In this document: positions 40,951 through 51,520 of the stretch, piece after piece
How positions within the stretch are numbered: the first letter of the stretch is position 1
Layout of the letters: each line of letters begins with the position of its first letter
Assembly: GCA_028274465.1 (NCBI GenBank)
Contig: CM051456.1
Coordinates: 109,979,397 to 110,043,396 of the forward strand
Length of the DNA: 64,000 nt
Origin: Plantago ovata
Taxonomy: Eukaryota > Streptophyta > Magnoliopsida > Lamiales > Plantaginaceae
Direction of reading: 5' to 3'
Position numbers and translations under genes: made by a program
The notes under the pieces: generated by a model
The model's input: only the letters and a program-made list of their open reading frames with translations
What the model was told of the DNA's origin: nothing
Databases searched by the model: none

Positions 40951-41544
40951 TAGGGATGGCAATGGGTCGGGCCGGACCAGGCTTTCAGAGGCCCGGGAAG
41001 ACTAGCACCAGGCCCAGTCCATGGCCCGGGGCAGGCCTGAACATAATGCCCAAGCCGGGGCCTGTCATGGGCCGGGCCGAGCTTAAGTTTTTGAAGTTTT
41101 TTTTCTTTTAATTATTTAATAATCAAAATATTTTTCTTTTTTAGTTATGTAGTGTAGTATTTGTAGAATGGTGAACTATTTAATTTATATCTTTTTCCTT
41201 GAGATCAAATATTTTGATATCACTTTATATCATTAATATTTATCATGAACTTGCTTATTTTACATATTGAAATTAGTTAATAAGTAGTATTAGATTACTT
41301 AATAAATTATATCAATATACTAAAAATATAGTATATAAAATGATTTTATATCACTTGAAATTTTATAAGTATAAAAAAGTAATACAAATATATAAAGTAC
41401 AATTTCATTTAGTAATATAATGCATAAATATTATAAATTTAAGATGTTATACCCGGGCCTGGGCCCATGGGCCTAACTATAAGCCCAAGGCCCACTAATG
41501 ACCGGGCCTGGGCCCGAGCCAGGTAGCCCAAATTGCCATCCCTA
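40951..41544. mobile_element. hAT-type MITE B, adjacent relative of A
   Basis: Same ends (TAGGGATGGCAATGGG; reversed TAGGGATGGCAATTT) and arm style, diverged from A. Only 5 bases separate the two. GTTGTAGC lies 3 bases before A (40325-40332) and directly after B (41545-41552), an 8-bp duplication framing the pair. Confidence 0.8.
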
Positions 41545-41552
41545 GTTGTAGC

Positions 41553-42399
41553 ACAGGTTAATTAGTACTCAAAAAGTTTAAAGTTTATATGTACTTAAAT
41601 ATTAAGTTTTTCAATTTAGCACATGTCATATTATTTTTAGTCCTGACTTTTGCTTCTAATATCATAATTGTATGTAAAATATATATATGATATGAAAATA
41701 ATTTGTCTTGTATCAAATATATCAATATCATGTAGCACGGGTTTAAAAACAATTATGGCTTCGTCCCTGATTAGTGACCATGTAAATGGGTGTTGGACAT
41801 GAAATTAAACGAAAGTAAATAGTATACCCCTGCTGTTTAAAAAAGAAAAAAACCTTCTTCATGTCTCCCTTACATCCATAATTAACGACGAGGTTCAGTG
41901 TGTGAGTTGATCTTTATCACTTCGACAGACCTAAGAAACATTAACAGTATCAAAACGCAGTAAGTGCTTACAAGATTTCCCATCACCAGTTATGCGCACA
42001 CAAGCTTGGAAAGTGCCATGTATCAACCCTAATAAAATTCAATTAGACTTTCTCACCAGATGCTTTTATCAAGTACAACAACATTATGTAAACAAGTGGG
42101 AGTCATAAGGTGGTCTGGTTTTAAGGGTGCTGGAGTAGCACATGAGAGACCCGGAAGTTTCAACCCTACGGAGACATATGTTGGTATATGTATAGGTGTA
42201 TTTGGAGTTATAAGGTGGTAAAGGAGTAGTGTAATAGTAGGAGTAGAGTAGTTAGATTTGCCGTTTTAGTAAAAAAAATGACATTCACCAGCTTTAGTGT
42301 GTTTTTGTAGACACTACAATAGGAAGCATCTACACACACTAACAAACACAAACCCGTATAATACCAATACTTCAATCCATAGTAAACAAAGACAGTTGG
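41553..42399. other. Rest of the duplicated upstream flank and intergenic
   Basis: 41760-42080 is paralogous to 33700-34080. The rest is AT-rich without a recognised gene. Confidence 0.5.
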
Positions 42400-42695
42400 T
42401 GTAACGGCCCGACCCACTAATGGGCCGAGACTCGGCACACCGGACCAGCGAGGTTACTCCTGGACAACTCTCCATGCTGGCCCCATGACCAACACGTGTT
42501 CTAATCCGCACACTTTGTTCTTACTCGTGCGCGCACCGGGAACTTCCCATTAGGTCACCCATCCTAGAATTGCTCCAGAGCAAACATGCTTAACTCTGAA
42601 GTTCTTCTAGGTGGATTCCGAAAATAAAGATGCACCTTTTTGACATGAGTGGCGTTCTCAACCCCTTTAAACCTCTGAAATTCTGGGTCGTTACA
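42400..42695 (-). mobile_element. Cassandra-type solo LTR carrying a 5S rRNA-like core
   Basis: Begins TGTAACGGCCCGACCC and ends GGGTCGTTACA, flanked by GTTGG on both sides (42395-42399, 42696-42700), so a single LTR left by recombination. The minus strand contains AACTTCAGAGTTAAGCATG and CTAGGATGGGTGACCTAATG, then GGGAAGTTCCCG, the conserved internal part of plant 5S rRNA that defines Cassandra TRIMs. 296 bp is within the usual LTR size. Confidence 0.93.
42525..42650 (-). ncRNA. 5S rRNA-derived segment inside the Cassandra LTR
   Basis: Keeps A-box-like AGTTAAGCATGTTTG and C-box-like GGATGGGTGACC elements of the RNA polymerase III internal promoter. The 5' third is diverged and no 5S gene tandem spacing is present, so it is a retroelement part, not a ribosomal gene. 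Confidence 0.8.
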
Positions 42696-42949
42696 GTTGG
42701 TGTAAGATAGTTCAATGCCATCTATTATTTCTTTTTACCAACTGTTGAATTCTAGTATATATTTATAATTATAAATATAGTTATGTTAAAAAATACATAC
42801 ATATAATATTTGTGGGCATATATTGTGCATTCAAAAAATTAAGTAACAAATTAATTTTAAAAAAATATTTATTTATGAACATATTAAATCATGTCGTATT
42901 ATTATGCTCAATATAGAATTTAAATAACTATTATGTTAATTTAGTTTCA

Positions 42950-43095
42950 CGAATAGCTCGTCAGTAAGCTCAAAGATCGAGAGCTTTTGATCACATAATT
43001 TTAAAACTCGACAAAGTCATGCTCGAGAACAAAATGAATTCTATGACGCAATCAGACGCTCGATAAGACCAACGCTCGACTCGAATCGCATCTTT
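42950..43095. repeat. hAT-like GAGCTCGA-rich repeat, right end
   Basis: AGCTCGTCAGTAAGCTC, GATCGAGAGCTTTTGATC and GCTCGACTCGAATCGCATC followed by AATACCCCTAACG, a hAT-style end. The left end is not resolved. Confidence 0.5.
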
Positions 43096-44871
43096 AATAC
43101 CCCTAACGTCACCCAATATATGCAAGCAAATTGGAACTTGAAAATCACAGTTTGCATGAGATGGTTGTTGGTAGAGTTCACCCTAGTGCCCTATAATTAA
43201 ACCGTTTTGGTTCCTTTATAATTAATGCCAAGTATGTATTTGTAACCTCGAGTCTAGTATGCATGGGATCTATACAATGGAATTGAACTTTGGAAGGTAT
43301 CTTCATAGAACTTAGTCAACGAAGTTCATGTCTTTATGATTGAGACATGAGGATAAAATCGCTTGCATTTTTCTATACCTTTGTGAAGTTGTCACCTATG
43401 GTGTGTTGACTTAACCAAGTCAAAATAGGAACCGCTTTATATGGTTAAAGGAAACAATGTGGAACATGGATACGACGAGAAACGAATACTCACCACAAAT
43501 TGCAATTAGACCAGCTAGAGGTTAGCTCAATTGTTCAAGTTAGTATCGTCACCGATGATCATGAGTGACAACTCCTATATAACCAATGTGTATGGTTATG
43601 GAACTTTGATTTTGCAGGGTGTGTTCATCATTACGTGTCTCCGATCCTGCACTTTTGGGTTGCCTAGTCATACGTAGACAAAAACGTGCGTGATGCAACA
43701 TGATTTACTACTCCATCATTGGACAATGATATTCTTTGATAAGAGGCAAAGGAAACAAGGTTAACGGTCATATGCCTATATTCACTCCACGGGCCAATTG
43801 TGAAAGATCTATGTAGTAAGTACAAGCCTAGTTTGCATCACGGTTTACATGATTATATCAATGGACCATTCAAATGGAATCAAGTGAATTATATACTACA
43901 ATTATTATTGTTACTATTATTATTTATTTTTTTTTGCAATAATAATTTTTTATTATTATTTTATTATTTTATTATTTTATTTTATTTTAATTTTTTATTA
44001 TTTTTATTTTTATTATTATACAATAATAATTTGTCCAAGTGTCTAATTACAATTCTTGATAAATTGCAATTTGATCAATGCACTTTAATTATTCACAGAA
44101 ACATATCCCAAGGCTTCTAATACGAGTAATTACATACACATTTCCATCTTAGTATGTGAACTAGTCATACATAGATTAAACTTTAAAGTGTCATAGTGAT
44201 ATTATGGTAAATTACACTTTAGTCCCTATACTTCAATTGGTTACAAAAGCATGTCCACATGCTTCAAAAACTACATAATCACTCTGTGTAATTATGTGAA
44301 CTAATCAAGCATAGTTCAAAGTACTAGATTTGTCCGTTCGTATGTACATACTTGTCTACGTATGTACCCTATTTTACCTAAAAGTACTATAATATGGAAG
44401 AATAAGTCAAACTGACTAATTAACGCATATCAATTAATAACGTGAAATGTTATATTAGTGGTACAATGTACGTGCATGATAAAGGCATGTCAAACTTACG
44501 TGAAATATTATATTATATCAAACTTACGTGAATTGATGATTACATGTTTTCCATAATTTAAAAAAAAAAAAATGACTTGCATTCAAGATCGGTCATGATT
44601 CGTGACTTCTCCAAAATAATCACTATCAACATTTTCGAGAAAACATAAAATCTAAATCGCATAGTTTAAATGCTCCGCTACACTCGTTTTTCACCACTAT
44701 TCATGCTTTAACTCCAAGTGGCTATTCTATAAATTAACCGTTTTACGTTCTACGTCTAAAGTTTAGACCGGAGAAATCTAATTCCTGACGACCCTACGTA
44801 ATGCCAATAACACCAGGGGATCCATCAACCATTCCATCTACCTGTGCATATGTTATTCTCCACTGAACCTA
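43096..44871. other. Intergenic, no gene recognised
   Basis: 43140-43860 has a moderately balanced base mix but only short frames and no family match by eye. 43900-44030 is low-complexity (TTATTA-type). Confidence 0.45.
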
Positions 44872-45059
44872 GGGTTGTAAAGGAATTGAACTGATCGTGA
44901 GCAATCATGAAAAGGATCGGTCAAAACTCGGATCGTGCTCGAGATAGGTCAACGCGAGCTTGATCGCGATCATGATCAACTCATTTTCGATCATGAATCG
45001 ATCACTTGAAGAAATTATCGAAGCTCACGCAGAGCTCGTGATCAATAATTAATTTAATT

Positions 45060-45146
<87 letters not shown>

Positions 45147-45387
45147 CCTATCTTATGTACTTATGAATTTATGTTAGTCTTATTTTCTATAGTGTTTGTA
45201 ATAGATTGTATGTATGATCCACAAATTTACATTGTAAAAGATCTTATTTTCGAGCTTTAACGAATCGAGCGCTCGCAGCAAAAACGAGTCGAGCTTTTCG
45301 ATCAGCTCGCGATCAATGTGATCATTTGACGAGCCGATCATGAGTTCAATTTTGTGAAACTCGTCAACCACAAGCAGCCCTATATTT
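44872..45387. mobile_element. hAT-like non-autonomous element with GATC/GAGCTCG words
   Basis: Left TAGGGTTGTAAAGGAATTG, right end reversed TAGGGCTGCTTGTGG. Inside are many GATCGTGATC, CGAGCTTGATCGCG and TCGAGCTTTTCGATCAG words and a central (TTA)n. No 8-bp duplication is evident. Confidence 0.55.
45061..45142. repeat. (TTA)n microsatellite
   Basis: About 26 units of TTA, in the centre of the hAT-like element. Confidence 0.95.
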
Positions 45388-46200
45388 CTGACGATCATTG
45401 ATCGATAGAGCCAACGATCAGATCGAATCGACTTGACTTGTTAGTCTGAACCCTTCACCGATCTAATCTTGAAATCGGGGGTGATGATTGGTAAACATTG
45501 TTTGCATCCTGTCCAGTATTGTTACATTTATATTCCTTTTTTTTATAGAATCAACAATTTTTAATCTTATAGAAGTAAATCACAACAACACACAAGGATG
45601 AGAAGGCAATTTAGAACATAGGATCCTCAAGTCTGAAAATAGAAAAGAAACATATCTTAGTTTGGCTGGGTTAGTGTGTTGTTTCTCCACTCACTCCACT
45701 GGGTAGAGTGCAAGAAACAGTGAACTGTACCCAACACATGTGTAGTTGTAATATTTCTATTGTACTCTTGTATTTGCGTAGACTAGACTATGGTTTGTAG
45801 TATAGTATAATGTTCCCCTCTGACATTATTCTCTGCATTGAAATTATGAAAATTTCCCCAATGCAGGACACTTACTAGACTCTCTCTTCTTTACTCTACT
45901 AACTAATAATCTTATCATTAGGCTAATTATTTCTTGAGTAAAAACAGCAATGTAGTGTACAATGCAAATGCAATCCCAATCCATTGTTTCTTCGTTAATT
46001 AATGCAAATCACCCTCAAATTTAAACTGTGCTTACTCGAACCCCCTTTGTGCCATACTGAAATCTTGTCTCTTTTTGTTGATATGGGAATCCGGGAAATT
46101 TCATTCATTTGCTGTTCAAAAAGGTCTTGCATTTAATGCTTACACCTCAAATCCCAGTGACAAAATACACCCCTTGTTTCTTTTCAAAAATCAAAAACCA
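45388..46200. other. Intergenic and promoter region of the DUF1666 gene
   Basis: AT-rich, then pyrimidine-rich toward 46200 with TCGATTAGGGTTTTGATC at about 46223, a common plant leader word. No other gene. Confidence 0.45.
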
Positions 46201-46272
46201 CCTGTTTACCTCTCGTTCTCCGTCGATTAGGGTTTTGATCCTTTGGCGGTGTCTTGCAGGGAGTCATTTTTT
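46201..46272 (+). other. Probable 5' UTR exon of the DUF1666 gene
   Basis: Ends at TTTTTT followed by donor GTAAGTGA (46273). The acceptor GTCGTGCAG ends at 46823, two bases before the ATG. Confidence 0.5.
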
Positions 46273-46825
46273 GTAAGTGATCTTTTCTACTACTGTTTGT
46301 TCTTGGTTTCTTGCTTTGTTCGCCCTAAAGTTTCTATCTTTTGTCGGTTTTGTGTTGTTTTCTTTTCTCTGTGAGTTGATTGAATTGGTTGTGAAGAAAG
46401 GTTGGAGAAATGAAGATGAGTAGGTGGGAAATGTAGTTTTCTTGGTTTGGTTTTGGCTCTTGTTGTCTGTGTTTTTGTCTATTAAATGTGCTGGTGTTGT
46501 TGTTGTTGCTAGATTTATCTTTGCTCTTTGATGGTGACTGGTAGCACCTGCTCAATATTGTTTATGTGAGGCTGAGTGGTTGTTTCTTGACTGAAAAATT
46601 GGATCTTGATGCTTAATTAAAAAGGGACTCTTGGCTGGACTTACATCTTCAGGGATTCAGGGAAAAATGGAATTTACTCTTTAGAATGTTGTGTGGAGTT
46701 TGTTTTCGTGGCACGTGTGGTGTCGCAATGTGTAATGACAATTGTGTAGGTTTCTATGCTTATTGTTTACGAATCTGTCGTTTTCAGCTGTGAAACAGAA
46801 CTAGCTAGCTCTCTGTCGTGCAGCA

Positions 46826-49800
46826 ATGGATTTCTTTAAACTGAAGAAGTTCAGGAACGCCCGAAAACCTATCACTGAGAACATTGCTGAGGATCAGCCT
46901 GTCCCAGAGCCTGATGAGCCAAAAGTGGGGCTAATGACGTGTTGGGCAAATCAGTGAGCGTTGATTCTGGTAATGCTGAAATGGAAGATGACGACGATGA
47001 TTTCATTTCTAATGAGGTGAAGAGGAGACTCAAGGAGCTTAGAAGAAACAGCTTCATGGTGCTGATACCCGAAGAAACCAATCAGGCAGATGAGGAGGAG
47101 GAAGAAGAGGTAGAGGGGGAGATGAGCACTAGTGAGTGGAGGGACGTGGAAGCTGAAGGCCGTCGATTCTGGTCTGGTTTTGATGCAGTTTATGACATTT
47201 ACTGTGAGCGCATGCTGGTTTTGATCGCTTGCGTTCTCAGCAACTGCGAGAAATTGGTAATTAACATCTCACCCTATGATCTCCTAACGAAGTGAGTATT
47301 AGTTATTAGTGTTTTGTTTTTTTCTATTTATACGTGTCAATGATAACTAGATTGACTTTATATAAAACCTAGACATAGACATGTGATATCCACGTGCAGG
47401 TTAGGAAGTAAATGAATACCTCGTTATGAGAAACTATATAGAGAACATTCAATGTGTCGAGTACAAAATACGTCTTTCATTCTACATGGTAACATAAATA
47501 TATTGATACAACTGCTGCTAGATATGACTAAAATTACCTCTTTCAACCCTTAAGATGCTTTTCTCCATAATCATGGATTTAAGTTTCAAGACTCCATTGA
47601 AAATCTTAAAATGTTTCAAGACCATGTGTGCTATGTATATGTATCAACTTTTCAGGGATCCTTAGGTTCACGTTTAATGATGATATTACATCTGTGCAAA
47701 TTAAGATTCCAATTTGCACACACCGAAAATGATTTCCTGAAAGAGGTGAGGACTGAGGATTACATGTTATTGGAATGATATATGGGAGCATACAGAATAT
47801 CTCTTGAGTATTTAGTAACAGATACTTTAGCATGCTAAGTAGAGATGAGCCCACAGTTATCTATTTTTAGCTGATGTGCTTAGAAAGTCGTCCCGTTACT
47901 TGAGCTTGTAAACATGCTCATAAACTGCATATTTGGAGGTTACAAAGGAAATTATTGGACACAGTCATTGTTTTTGTTTATTAGTGTGGAGGCTTTCGCT
48001 GGAACTTTATGGATCCAAACAACAAAATATAATATCAAATTTGGTCATAACTGTCAAAATCTTTCCTAAGTCTTTCACGCCTCGTTTTGGTAAGCTTGGT
48101 TAGTACTGTATATATGTAATGTACCCCCAGCCGGCCCGTCTTTTCTTGGCAATTAGGTTATTGAGTGTCATTGATATAGTAACTGGACAATTTTGACATG
48201 AAACTGACCAGAACAACATATGAAACAGTAGTTGCTACAGTTTCCACATTCGACAAATAGAAAATAAGGAATAACTCCATTATTATGATTTATTGGATTG
48301 CAAGGATGGTGTAGGGCATTCTGAGGTGGTGATAATCAAATTTTCGCCTTTAATCTCTTCTGTTCTGTAATGAATACCTCTAATAAATCTCATAATCATG
48401 CAGGTTCTCATGTTCCTTCAACTCCATCACCAAGATCTGCTTCCAGAAAGCTAGCTTCTCCCCTCCGATGTCTTTCCCTTAAAAGTTTGATGTGGCAAAA
48501 GAGGAAGCGGAACATCTTCAGCAGCCTGTTAGTGATCCTTATGAGGATCTTGAAACTGCTTATGTGGCTCAAGTGTGCTTAACATGGGAGGCACTCCACT
48601 GCCAATACACACAGCTGAGTCAGAAAATATTGTACCGGCCTGAAACTTTGACCTCTTACAACCACAGTGCTCAGCAGTTCCAGCAGTTTCAGGTCTTGCT
48701 GCAGAGGTTCATTGAAAATGAACCTTTTGAACAGGGAACAAGGCCTGACATCTATGCTCGAGCTAGAAAATCTTTGCCTAATCTGCTCCAGGTTCCAAAG
48801 ATCCAAGGTATTGAAGTAACTAACTTACAATACTGTATATTTTGTTGTTTCTAACTGTTGGTCTCTTAACCTGCAAAAACAATGACGGAACCTGGTTAAA
48901 ATTATAGCACACTTCCCCCTTCAAAATCTGAAAGTCTACATAGCTGCATTTTCAAACAAAAACTATCACTATTCTCTCCACCCGATGTGTGCTTGATTTA
49001 ATGTCAAGGGAAACATGCACTTGGATATATCCCTGTGGAACTGAAGTAAGCTGCCACTGGAGCTTTCTACATGACCTTCAGTATGCAGAGATCATAGCTC
49101 AGTTGAGGGTTGTCTATGGAGTTATACTTATATTGCAGTGATTTGAGAGGGAGGTTAGCATAAATTCTGAAAATCAGTGAATGTTTATGAAACATGTCAA
49201 ATATTAGTGGCATGTAGGAGTGAATTTGCCTAATTCTTGGATTTTCCTACGGCATCACATGGAGGCTTCAATGCGCTAAATAATTATAGTCCAATTTGGC
49301 GGCCAGTTATGTGGCTGGTTATATCTTAATGTATTTGGAAGTAGGTCTGCATGATTTCTGAAAATCAGTTTATGTTAATGAAAAATGTCAACTATTAGAG
49401 GGGCTGAGGGGTTTAGAAGGAAATTTCCCTACATGGTGGCTGTTTGAGACTGAGTTCTAGGTAGATGCTACTACTTGATAGTAGCCTTGTTATCACATTT
49501 TAGTTTATATGTTTCCTCTGAACCAAAGAATTAAAAACAACTACTGTTTTATGAATTTGGAACTGTAACCGGAACAACACAGAAGTGATTGAAAAGCTCC
49601 AGTGGTGATGTTGATCACTTTTTGCTCAATTTTCTTATCTTCTTCAGAACATTACTCTAAACACACACTCCCGGAAACAGCCACTAACTCTATGTCTCTG
49701 TTTTCGTAGCTTCTGGTGAGAAAAGTACGGGAGATGACGCATCAGATATGGTTCTTGCCCTAGATCTGGCCGGTGTTATTGAAACCTCAATCTTGAGTTT

Positions 49801-50404
49801 CCGTCTATTTATTAAGAAGGACAAGAAAAAATCAAGTGGTGCGCGTAATCTATTTGGAAGTCAGAACCAAATGGCAACTCCAGTTCAACAGGTCCAATCT
49901 TCACTCGACAAGGTAAACCTTCTTCCACTTTCCCACTTTGGATTATTACCCTTTTCGAGATTACTTCCCTAAAATCTAATCGCATGTAACTCTGAATTAC
50001 TTCTGGGTGAAAACCCTGCGTTACATGCAACTGATACCAAATCCCCACGAAACAAGCAAAGAAAAGATAAAAGGCTGGATTTTCAAAATGCTCATTGTTA
50101 GCCCGATAGGCATTAACTTGATGTGTTTTGAAACTTAATATTGCAGAAATCTATGAAACTGAAGGAGATGTGGAAGAAGACCAAGAGCTATAAAAAGAAA
50201 ACATGGCCTAGTACAGCGCCAGACATTGAGATGTTGCTTGCCCTTATTGACGTAAAAATAGTGTCAAGGGTCTTGAGAATGTCGAAGATTAGCAAAGAGC
50301 AACTGTTCTGGTGTGAAGAGAAGATGAAGAAACTGGGTTTAACTGATGGCAAGTTGGTGAGAGACCCTTCCCCAAATCTTTTCCCTGTGGTGGTTGGTCA
50401 GTAG
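46826..50404 (+). CDS. DUF1666-family plant protein, four coding exons, three 1-base deletions
   Basis: Exons 46826-47256, 48404-48807, 49710-49912 and 50147-50404, all GT-AG. Allowing one missing base at each of three places the sum is 1299 bp, a 432-residue protein. It begins MDFFKLKKFRNARKP; acidic runs follow (MEDDDDDF, EEEEEEVEGE). The family core then starts: WSGFDAVYDIYCERML in exon 1, DPYEDLETAYVAQVCLTWEA and YNHSAQQFQQFQVLLQRFIE in exon 2, and the long basic helical C-terminus (SMKLKEMWKKTKSYKKKTWP, SKISKEQLFWCEEKMKKLGL) in exons 3-4. Plant DUF1666 proteins are sometimes labelled ribosomal protein L34Ae without support; function is unknown. The shifts sit at 46927-46930 (G run), 47219-47222 (T run) and 48481-48484 (A run). 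The frame resumes perfectly after each, so base errors are likelier than decay. Confidence 0.88.
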
Positions 50405-50893
50405 ATCCTGTAGTAGTGTAGTAGTAGTACAACTCTGTAAACTTAATGGACAGCAAGAACTAGTAGTTTTCTTGTTCTATATGTAGAAACTGTTTTGATC
50501 TTTTGGACATATTTTCCGGATTATATATCATGGCCAAATGTAGTACTACATTTGTAGTTGTCAGTTGTCACATAATTTGGGTATTCAAATGTAAGGATAT
50601 TTTACTTCTTTAAATGTATATCCATGTTTTTCATGACTTGTAGTAAGAAATTCCCTAATGAAGCAGTAAATTATATGGACACATCTTAATGTCGAAAAGG
50701 GTATAGAGGCGGGGATTTTCTCCAAAAGGTGGTGTAATCCATTCGCTTGATGTTCCATTTTGGCCAAGTCGATCATGATCTACCCAAGCATTCCCATTTC
50801 CCCATTTCGTTTAGTATGCTTTACCGCTTTACCTTCATCTCCCAGGGGTGTGCCAAGGATGGTCCTTAGGGTGGTAAGACATTAGATTATATG
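50405..50893. other. 3' UTR of the DUF1666 gene and short intergenic
   Basis: No coding signal. Ends at the copia target site ATATG (50889-50893). Confidence 0.5.
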
Positions 50894-51394
50894 TGTCAAA
50901 AGTTATGCAGAAATTCATAGATAAATATGGAGAATTTCTCTGTGTATTGATTTTCTGGTTTGCAGTGAAAAGCTGCGGCTATGCTTACAGATACAGAACC
51001 CTAACGCCTAATTTATAGTGCTAAATTTACAGAGCTACGCTAAAAGGAAAAACCTATTTACATCCAATTACAATGCTACCGTACAGAAGGTGAAAATAAG
51101 CCTTTTAATCCAACGTTAATAATCGATCTTTCCAGATTGTGAGGTGAGTCATTGATGTCACGCTTATCCCATTCTGTACGATTCTTGATTCTCTGTAACT
51201 GGTGTATCTGCTCTGCTGCGTTTGAATTGTCCCTCCTTTGGGCCTTGATCTGCTGCATTAGATCTCTGTATTCCCGCGCTATGTTCGTTTCCTTGAGACA
51301 AACTGTCACTGCCAATGCTTGAATCTGATTCCTCAATTCTCCTCCTTCAATTCTTCTCTGTTTCTCATTCTTAATTGACTCTTGATTTCTAACA
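50894..51394 (-). repeat. Copia 3' LTR
   Basis: Plus-strand ends TGTCAAAAGTTATG and GATTTCTAACA; preceded on the minus strand by the purine tract at 51395-51410. Confidence 0.95.
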
Positions 51395-51520
51395 TTCCCC
51401 CTCAAGATGGGGATGTAGATATTGTTAATTCCCATCTTGCTTGACATTCGATCAAGATCTTATGATGAAACAGTTTTTGTAAAGATGTCTGCTAATTGAA
51501 ATTTGGTAGGTACAACATGA
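51395..51520 (-). pseudogene. Copia polyprotein C-terminal end
   Basis: Minus strand reads HVVPTKFQLADIFTKTVSS, then MSSKMGINNIYIPILRGNV, the standard end of copia RNase H. The preceding RNase H body is missing, replaced by the segment at 51520-54395. Confidence 0.85.

Noticed and set aside
42525..42650. Functional 5S rRNA gene
   Set aside because: It lies inside a TSD-flanked Cassandra LTR, with a diverged 5' third and no tandem 5S repeats.
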